This document shows positions 14,266-18,497 of a DNA stretch of 18,497 bases, piece by piece (positions within the stretch are counted from its first letter, which is position 1; each line of letters opens with the position of its first letter). Under the pieces are notes generated by a model that was given only the letters and a program-made list of their open reading frames with translations, was not told the origin of the DNA and did no database searches. The DNA lies in the NCBI GenBank assembly GCA_036770645.1, contig DAIPIU010000050.1, positions 1 through 18,497 on the forward strand. Reading direction: 5' to 3'. This DNA is from Rubrimonas sp036770645. GTDB taxonomy: Bacteria; Pseudomonadota; Alphaproteobacteria; Rhodobacterales; Rhodobacteraceae. A program made the translations under genes and the position numbers.

Positions 14266-14505
14266 ATGACGGGCGCGCCTTGCGAACGACCGCCCGTCGA
14301 TGCGTGGCATCGGCGCGTGCTTGCGCTTGAAGGGGACCTGATACCGGGTCACGCCGGGCTGAAGCTGGGTCGAGCCTTCGGACGGCGGGATCCGCCGGCG
14401 ACGGCGCCGGTTCCCGAAGGCGTGGACCTTTCGGTCGCAGCGCGGTTGCTCCTCGCCGGAGCCGCGCTTGTCGCAGGGCTCGCGCTGCTCCTTCAGGCGC
14501 CTTGA
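14266..14505 (+). CDS. Possible small protein with C-terminal membrane helix
   Basis: This open frame of 79 codons has a polar N-terminal part (MTGAPCERPPVDAWHRRVLA) and one C-terminal hydrophobic stretch (ARLLLAGAALVAGLALLLQA), as in tail-anchored proteins. I do not recognise a family. In favour: first positions are G/C-rich and second positions are not, as in real genes. Against: third positions are clearly less G/C-rich than in the neighbouring genes, the ribosome-binding site is weak, and the neighbourhood has no other genes. It could be an acquired or decaying gene, or chance. Confidence 0.32.
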   Translation: MTGAPCERPPVDAWHRRVLALEGDLIPGHAGLKLGRAFGRRDPPATAPVPEGVDLSVAARLLLAGAALVAGLALLLQAP

Positions 14506-14799
14506 CGCGGGCGCCTCCCGCTCCGACGCGGCGGCCGGACATCCGGCCCGCGGAGCCGAGCGCGCGGGACGGGCATCATGGCCGGCATGTCCCCTCGGCG
14601 GGCCGGCATCTCGGCGCCTCCCGCCCCGGCCATGTCGGGGTGCCGCGCCACGGGTTCGGGATGCACGCTTCGCGCGCTCCCGGCCGGACGCATCCCGCCG
14701 CATTCCGCGGCCCGTCGAGGGCCTGCACGCCATGATCGACGGCGACAGGGCGGGGCGTCAGCGTTCGGCCGGGGCATGAGGGCGGCGCGCCTCGGGGAC
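14506..14799. other. Gene-free spacer
   Basis: I see no gene, RNA or clear repeat. Open frames on both strands are Arg/Pro-rich shadows. The right end carries the SnoaL upstream element. Confidence 0.5.
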
Positions 14800-14837
14800 G
14801 CAAGATGATGCAAGACCAGAGGCGGGGACCGCGCGAT
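14800..14837 (+). promoter_or_regulatory. Shared upstream element, weaker site 6 (SnoaL-like gene)
   Basis: GCAAGATGATGCAAG (14800-14814) matches the site before the AraC gene at 12 of 15 positions. It is followed after 17 nt by CGCGAT (14832-14837), the same hexamer and spacing as site 1. It lies 74 nt before the chosen ATG, further than the others. Confidence 0.4.
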
Positions 14838-14888
14838 GCGCTCCGACCCGGCCCGGCGGATGCCGGCGGCGCGAACGCGGAGGCGAGC

Positions 14889-15266
14889 ATGCGTCCCCTG
14901 CCCGAAGTGATCATCCGTTACATCGACGCCTACAACCGCAAGGACGTCGAGGCGATGCTGGCATGCCTCGCCGAGACCGTCCGCTTCGACAACAGGTCCG
15001 GCGGCGCGGTCACCGCGACCGCGACCGGCAGGGCGGCCTTCGCCGCCATGGCGCGCGCCGGCGCCGGGCTCTTCGCCGAGCGCCGGCAGACCGTGCTGCG
15101 CGCCATCACCGTCGCGGACATCACGCTCGCCGAGATCGACTATGCGGCCACCGTGGGGGCGGACCCGCCCGAGGGCTGGACCGAGGGCCAGCGCTTCGCC
15201 CTCCGCGGCGCGTCGCTCTTTCGCGTGCGGGAGGGGCTGATCGACCGGCTGGTCGACGAAAGCTGA
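14889..15266 (+). CDS. NTF2/SnoaL-like domain protein
   Basis: This 125-residue single-domain protein has the NTF2-like fold. It opens VIIRYIDAYNRKDVEAMLAC, then LAETVRFDN, the usual helix-turn with 'N-x-x-D-x-x-A-x-x-x-x-L-x-x-D/E'. Later strands include TLAEIDYAATVGAD and GASLFRVREGLIDRLVDES. Members are hydroxysteroid isomerase-like, polyketide cyclase-like or simple binding proteins; no catalytic residues can be assigned here. ATG 14889 is chosen because GGAGG (14879-14883) sits five bases upstream. An in-frame ATG at 14805 would add 28 low-complexity residues. The gene converges on the DinB gene with 16 bp between the stops. A weaker copy of the shared upstream element precedes it. Confidence 0.88.
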   Translation: MRPLPEVIIRYIDAYNRKDVEAMLACLAETVRFDNRSGGAVTATATGRAAFAAMARAGAGLFAERRQTVLRAITVADITLAEIDYAATVGADPPEGWTEGQRFALRGASLFRVREGLIDRLVDES

Positions 15267-15282
15267 GCGGCAGGCCGCCGGC

Positions 15283-15844
15283 TCAGCGCCAGATCGCGCG
15301 CTCCGACAAACCCAGCGCCGCGAGTTCGGGCGCGCGCGCCGCGACCTCCCGGGGATCGGAGAGGAAGAACGCGTCGAGCTGCGGCGGGGCGGCCGGCGTG
15401 CCCGACAGCATGGCGTGGACCTGCCCGCGGTGATGCACCCTGGTGCTGGAACAGGTGCAGCAGCACCCGCCCCGCCACGTCGCGCTCGGGGCCGTGCAAC
15501 CGCGGCAGCGTGACGGCGGCGTCGAGATCGCCGGGGGCGAGCGTCGCGCAGAAGGCCGTCAGCCGCCGATCCACCGCAGCCTGCTCGACGGCGAGCGCCT
15601 CGAAGGGCATGGCCTCGGCCCACGGATCGAACTCGTCGAACCGGCGCGGCGCGCCCTCGAGCGCCGCGACGTAGAACCAGTCCACCGCGAGGATGTGGCG
15701 AAGCGACAGCAGGATCGACGGAAAGAACCCCGTTCGCGGCGCTGCGCGCTCGCCGGCCGACAGCGCGGCGCAGGCGATCAGCAGCCGCCGGCTGGTCCAT
15801 GCATTGTTGCAGGCCATGGCATGCAAGATCGTCTCTCCGGTCAT
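15283..15844 (-). pseudogene. DinB family protein, frameshifted
   Basis: DinB/YfiT-like four-helix proteins bind a metal through three His and often act as thiol transferases. The frame from ATG 15844 gives MACNNAWTSRRLLIACAALS, then LLSLRHILAVDWFYVAALEG, which carries the first metal His (LRHIL...DW). It continues to RVLLHLFQHQ, where the motif should read 'HHRGQVHAML'. In this frame it becomes GASPRAGPRHAVG, but one base over it reads VHHRGQVHAMLSGTPAAPPQ and continues to LGLSERAIWR-stop at 15283. One extra G in the GGG run (plus-strand C15438-15440) accounts for it. Without that base the protein would be about 186 residues with all expected His. It is either inactive or a sequence error. 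Confidence 0.82.
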
Positions 15845-16156
15845 GGATGCCCCATCGCCTGCCGCCTTCGACCGCCATCGCGCAATCCACCGCCGCGCGC
15901 GTCGGCCGACGCCGACCATCGGCATCGCGACCGCGGCGACCGCGCCCGAGACGCCATCCGGACAATGCCGGCCGGCAGGCCCGGTGTCGCGCGAAATCCT
16001 GCGATCGCGGCGTCGGCGCGGGGGCGGCGGGCAGGGTTGGTCGATGGCTTCACCCGGCCGCGCCGCGCGAAGGGCGCCGAGGTTGCGCCGCGGCCCCGGA
16101 TCGACGCAGCCCGGTCATCGCCGCTTCGGCCTCCTGTCCCCCCTGCCTCTCCGGCG
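15845..16156. other. Gene-free spacer
   Basis: This stretch of about 310 bp between the DinB gene and the ArsR remnant shows no supported gene. The frames are Arg/Ala/Pro-rich on both strands. Confidence 0.55.
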
Positions 16157-16540
16157 ATGGGCGGAACCGACCCCCGGACGACAGGCGCCCCGTCGCCGCC
16201 AGCCATCGCGCCGGCCACGGCATCTCGGCCGCCGTCGCGGCGTCGTCCCGACGCGGCCTGCGGCGACGCCGACGCGGACCTCGCGCGGCTGTGCAAGGCG
16301 CTGGCCCATCCGGCGCGCGCCGCCATCCTGCGGCGGCTGTGCGCGGCGTGAACCTGCGCGTTCGGCGACGTCGCGGCGATCACGGGCCTCGCCCCCTCCA
16401 CCGCGGCCCGGCGCATCGCGCAGCTGAAGACGGCCGGGCTCATCCGCCAGCGGGACGACGGGCGGCGCTGCTGCCACTGCGCCGACCCGGGCGCGACGGC
16501 GCTGTTCGCGCGGCCGGCCGCGGCGCTGGCGCGACGCGCC
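16157..16540 (+). pseudogene. ArsR-family regulator interrupted by an in-frame TGA
   Basis: The winged-HTH pattern of ArsR repressors is clear in one frame: DLARLCKALAHPARAAILRR-LCAA, then TGA at 16349-16351, then TCAFGDVAAITGLAPSTAAR-RIAQLKTAGLIRQRDDGRRC. 'ALAHPARxxILRxL' is helix 1, 'GLAPST...LKTAGLI' the recognition helix, and DDGRRCCHCADP the wing. The stop falls where family members usually have an Arg or another residue, so a CGA to TGA change is likely. No frameshift is needed. The start (ATG 16157) is tentative because about 30 atypical residues precede the domain. The 3' end has no nearby stop and runs into the convergent EamA gene. Cys-rich segments (TCAF, CCHC) suggest a former metal or redox sensor. 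Confidence 0.72.
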
Positions 16541-16541
16541 C

Positions 16542-17441
16542 TCACGCCCCGCGCCGCGCCATCCAGACAAGGGCACCGATCACGAGCGCGGCCCCCGCCG
16601 CCTGCGCGGGAGCGACCGTCTCGCCGAGGAAGGCGGCAGCGGCCGAGACGCCGAAAACCGGCGTCAGCGCGAGGAAAAGCCCGGCCTCGGCCGCGGGATA
16701 GACCCGCAGACCGACGAGGTAGAGCCAGAAGGCCAGCGCGTACTGCACGAGGCCGCTCGCCATCGCGGCCGCCGCGGCGGCGGGCGGGATGGCCGTCGGG
16801 GCCGCTTCGACCCCCGCTGCGCGCGCGACCGCCAGCAGGCCGAGAGCCACGGCAAGCCCCACGCTCTGCTGCAGGGCGGCGAGCGGCAGCGGGTGGATCG
16901 TCGCGAGGAACCGGCTGGACGCGAGCACATAGAGCGCCGCCAGCATCACGCCGGCGACGATCATCGCGTCGCCGAGCAGGCTCGCCCCGCCGGCGTCGGC
17001 CCCGCTCAGCGTGATCAGCGCGACTCCGGCCATGGTCGCGGCCACCGCCGCCGCCAGCGCCGGCCCGACGGTCCGCCGCCACAGCATCCAGCCGAGCAGC
17101 ACGATGGCCGCCGGCTCGGCGGCCCCGATCACGGCGGCGTTGGCGGCGCTGGTCAGCATCAGCCCCGGCACGCCGACGCCATAGGCGAGGCCGGGCTCGA
17201 GCAGGCCGCTGAGCGCGGCGCGACGTTCGAGCGGGCCGAGGCGCGGGCGCAGCCCGGCCAGCAGCGTCGCCGCCCAGAGCGCGGCGACGCTCGCCGTCAG
17301 CTGCAGCGCCAGCGTCAGGAAGGGCGGCAGTTCGGCGAGCACCGCCTTGGTCATGACCGTGGCCGAGCCCCAGCACGCGGCCGACAGGGTCAGCGCGAGC
17401 GCGGCACCCCCCCTCGCCCGCGATGCCGCCAGCGCCGTCAT
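16542..17441 (-). CDS. EamA/DMT-family exporter (second copy)
   Basis: This 299-residue protein has ten hydrophobic helices in two EamA repeats. Repeat 1 begins ALALTLSAACWGSATVMTKA, the family's 'W-G-x-x-x-x-x-K' opening, and ends at the helix ATMAGVALITLSG. Repeat 2 begins LLGDAMIVAGVMLAALYVLA and ends with EAGLFLALTPVFGVSAAAAF and ALVIGALVWMARRG. DMT exporters of this type expel metabolites or drugs; the substrate is unknown. ATG 17441 overlaps the MarR stop (ATGA, 17438-17441), so regulator and exporter are coupled and the exporter is almost surely the MarR target. It is not close in sequence to the EamA protein at 7013. The C-terminus abuts the ArsR remnant. Confidence 0.92.
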   Translation of the reverse strand: MTALAASRARGGAALALTLSAACWGSATVMTKAVLAELPPFLTLALQLTASVAALWAATLLAGLRPRLGPLERRAALSGLLEPGLAYGVGVPGLMLTSAANAAVIGAAEPAAIVLLGWMLWRRTVGPALAAAVAATMAGVALITLSGADAGGASLLGDAMIVAGVMLAALYVLASSRFLATIHPLPLAALQQSVGLAVALGLLAVARAAGVEAAPTAIPPAAAAAAMASGLVQYALAFWLYLVGLRVYPAAEAGLFLALTPVFGVSAAAAFLGETVAPAQAAGAALVIGALVWMARRGA

Positions 17442-17959
17442 GTCCCGCCCCCGAGGCGCCGCGCGCGGCGCTCGACCGGGCAGTCCGCGCCGCAGCCGTC
17501 CTCGTCGCAGAGACGGCACAGATGGTCGGCCTGCGCGCGGCCTGTCGTGAGGGCCGCGAGCATCGCATCCAGCGCTGCGGCGAAGGCGGCCCGGTCGGGG
17601 GCCGACAGCGCGTCGAGCGCGACGGAGACGGCATCGGCCCGGGCCGCAAGGATGGCCGCGCGGCGCCGGGCGCCCGCATCCGTCAGCACGAGCGCAACCT
17701 TGCGGCCGTCCGCGTCCGGCACGCGATCCAGCAGCATTTCGGATCGCAGCGCCTCCACCGTCCGAACCATGACCGAATGCGTCACGCCGGCGATCGCCGC
17801 GAGCTGCGCGATGGTGGACCCGGGCGCGATCCCGAGCCCCACCAGCGCCGCGCTGGCGGTCGCGCCGAGGCCCGACGCCTGCCGCGCTGCGGCGAGCTGC
17901 GCGTCTGAGAGGGCGAGGCCGAGGGCGGCCAGACGGTTGGAGAGCGAATCAATGTTCAT
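17438..17959 (-). CDS. MarR-family regulator with Cys-rich tail
   Basis: This protein has 173 residues. The winged HTH spans about residues 34-110: ASAALVGLGIAPGSTIAQLA, then AGVTHSVMVRTVEALRSEML, with the wing DRVPDADGRKVALVLTDAG. The C-terminal tail carries four Cys at 148, 151, 156 and 160 (HLCRLCDEDGCGADCPVE), spaced C-x2-C-x4-C-x3-C, which could bind zinc or sense oxidants. The family represses efflux genes until a ligand or oxidation releases it. No Shine-Dalgarno precedes ATG 17959. A TATATT box ends eight bases before the ATG, so a leaderless message is plausible. A palindrome covers the start codon. It is coupled to the EamA exporter by an ATGA overlap. Confidence 0.93.
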   Translation of the reverse strand: MNIDSLSNRLAALGLALSDAQLAAARQASGLGATASAALVGLGIAPGSTIAQLAAIAGVTHSVMVRTVEALRSEMLLDRVPDADGRKVALVLTDAGARRRAAILAARADAVSVALDALSAPDRAAFAAALDAMLAALTTGRAQADHLCRLCDEDGCGADCPVERRARRLGGGT

Positions 17960-17973
17960 GCAGAATGAATATA
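17952..17973 (-). promoter_or_regulatory. MarR operator and overlapping -10 box
   Basis: The palindrome ATnTTCAT-n5-ATGAAnAT (17952-17972) covers the start codon of the MarR gene. On the minus strand TATATT (17973-17968) overlaps it and would place the transcription start at or next to the ATG. The patch is strikingly AT-rich for this DNA. Such a layout fits autorepression by MarR. Confidence 0.6.
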
Positions 17974-18444
17974 CTTATGCCCGCGCCATGGAAAGTGGGC
18001 GCGATCCGGGCGGCATTCGGTGCCGGGGGTGCGGCGGCGCGCTCGCCGCGCGCTTCGGGGGCCAAGTGGGCGACGGGGCCAGGTCTTCGCGCCCGTCGCG
18101 CCCGGCAACCCGACGCGCGGCAGAAAGCGCCCTGTCGTCGGGGACGCCCCGCGCTTGCGCAAGGTCATCGAGAGGGCCTTCCCGGCCTAAGGGCCCGGCG
18201 GCGCGTCGCCGCATGCTGCGGCGAACGGCGTCGGCGACGTCCGCGCCGCCGTCGGCACGGCAAGCCTAGTCTCGCATCGGCCATGGCCCGCGGGACCGGG
18301 ACTCCCGACGGCCCGCACGGCGCCGGATCGGGGCGGCCGACCCGATCCGACCGTTCGCCCGCCTCCCGCCGCCCCTTGGCGCCCGCGGCTGCGGACGATC
18401 ATGCCGTTGCGCGGCCTTGCGCATCGGTGTAGCACATCTCCGAC
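17974..18444. other. Gene-free region between MarR and the tRNA
   Basis: About 470 bp hold only the upstream part of the MarR promoter at the left end and presumably the tRNA promoter at the right. The open frames are compositional shadows with no family pattern. Confidence 0.55.

Positions 18445-18497
<53 letters not shown>

Noticed and set aside
15824..15839. GCAAGATCGTCTCTCC as a shared element
   Set aside because: Only the first ten bases match. It lies inside the DinB coding sequence pointing away from that gene, with no start codon at the right distance.
16349..16351. TGA as selenocysteine in the ArsR gene
   Set aside because: It lacks the UxxC context, no known ArsR uses selenocysteine there, and a CGA to TGA change is simpler.
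18391..18408. GCGGACGATCATGCCGTT as a further copy of the element
   Set aside because: It lacks the TTGAA half and no gene start lies downstream in the required orientation.

Overview
The window is a very GC-rich (roughly three quarters G+C by eye) bacterial chromosome segment, most likely from an alphaproteobacterium of the Rhodobacterales type. Three small DUF1127 proteins, a conserved four-helix membrane protein that I recall from that group, and strong G/C preference at third codon positions all point there. It is a draft assembly: a 100-N gap (3655-3754) interrupts it, and several genes carry single-base lesions that could be either real decay or sequence error. A tRNA-Arg(CCG) runs off the right edge.

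Layout. 1-1241: the 3' part of an AraC-type regulator coupled to a LysE-family exporter. 1341-2558: three DUF1127 proteins, with a remnant of a GlxA-type regulator antisense between the second and third. 2594-3405 (minus): a VOC protein coupled to a cupin. 3624-3754: a 9-bp tandem repeat running into the gap. 3887-5738: a LysR - GNAT - VOC operon. 5735-7038: a P-loop kinase-like protein (minus) divergent from a second LysE exporter. 7013-8718 (minus): an alpha/beta hydrolase with an Asp nucleophile coupled to an EamA exporter. 8719-9498: a long stretch without a convincing gene. 9499-10290 (minus): a second AraC regulator. 10445-10816 (minus): a frameshifted SH3 protein. 11128-11577: a four-helix membrane protein. 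11745-13891 (minus): an operon MFS transporter - VOC (frameshifted) - GNAT. 14889-15266: an NTF2/SnoaL protein facing a frameshifted DinB gene. 16157-16540: an ArsR gene with an in-frame stop. 16542-17959 (minus): MarR coupled to a second EamA exporter.

How it works together. The window is dominated by small self-contained cassettes pairing a one-component regulator with an exporter, an acetyltransferase or a VOC/hydrolase enzyme. This is the usual composition of detoxification and resistance accessory DNA.

The main new observation is a shared upstream element, GCARGATCGTTCAAG and close variants. It lies 52-58 nt before the start codons of five separate transcription units (DUF1127 pair, third DUF1127 gene, VOC-cupin, hydrolase-EamA and the AraC gene itself), always pointing toward the gene. 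A weaker copy precedes the SnoaL gene and a still weaker one the MFS operon. In six of these seven a YGCNAT-like hexamer follows after 17 nt (18 nt in one). This is the geometry of an activator site overlapping a -35 box. I infer a local regulon, possibly run by the AraC protein at 9499-10290, which carries the element on its own promoter.
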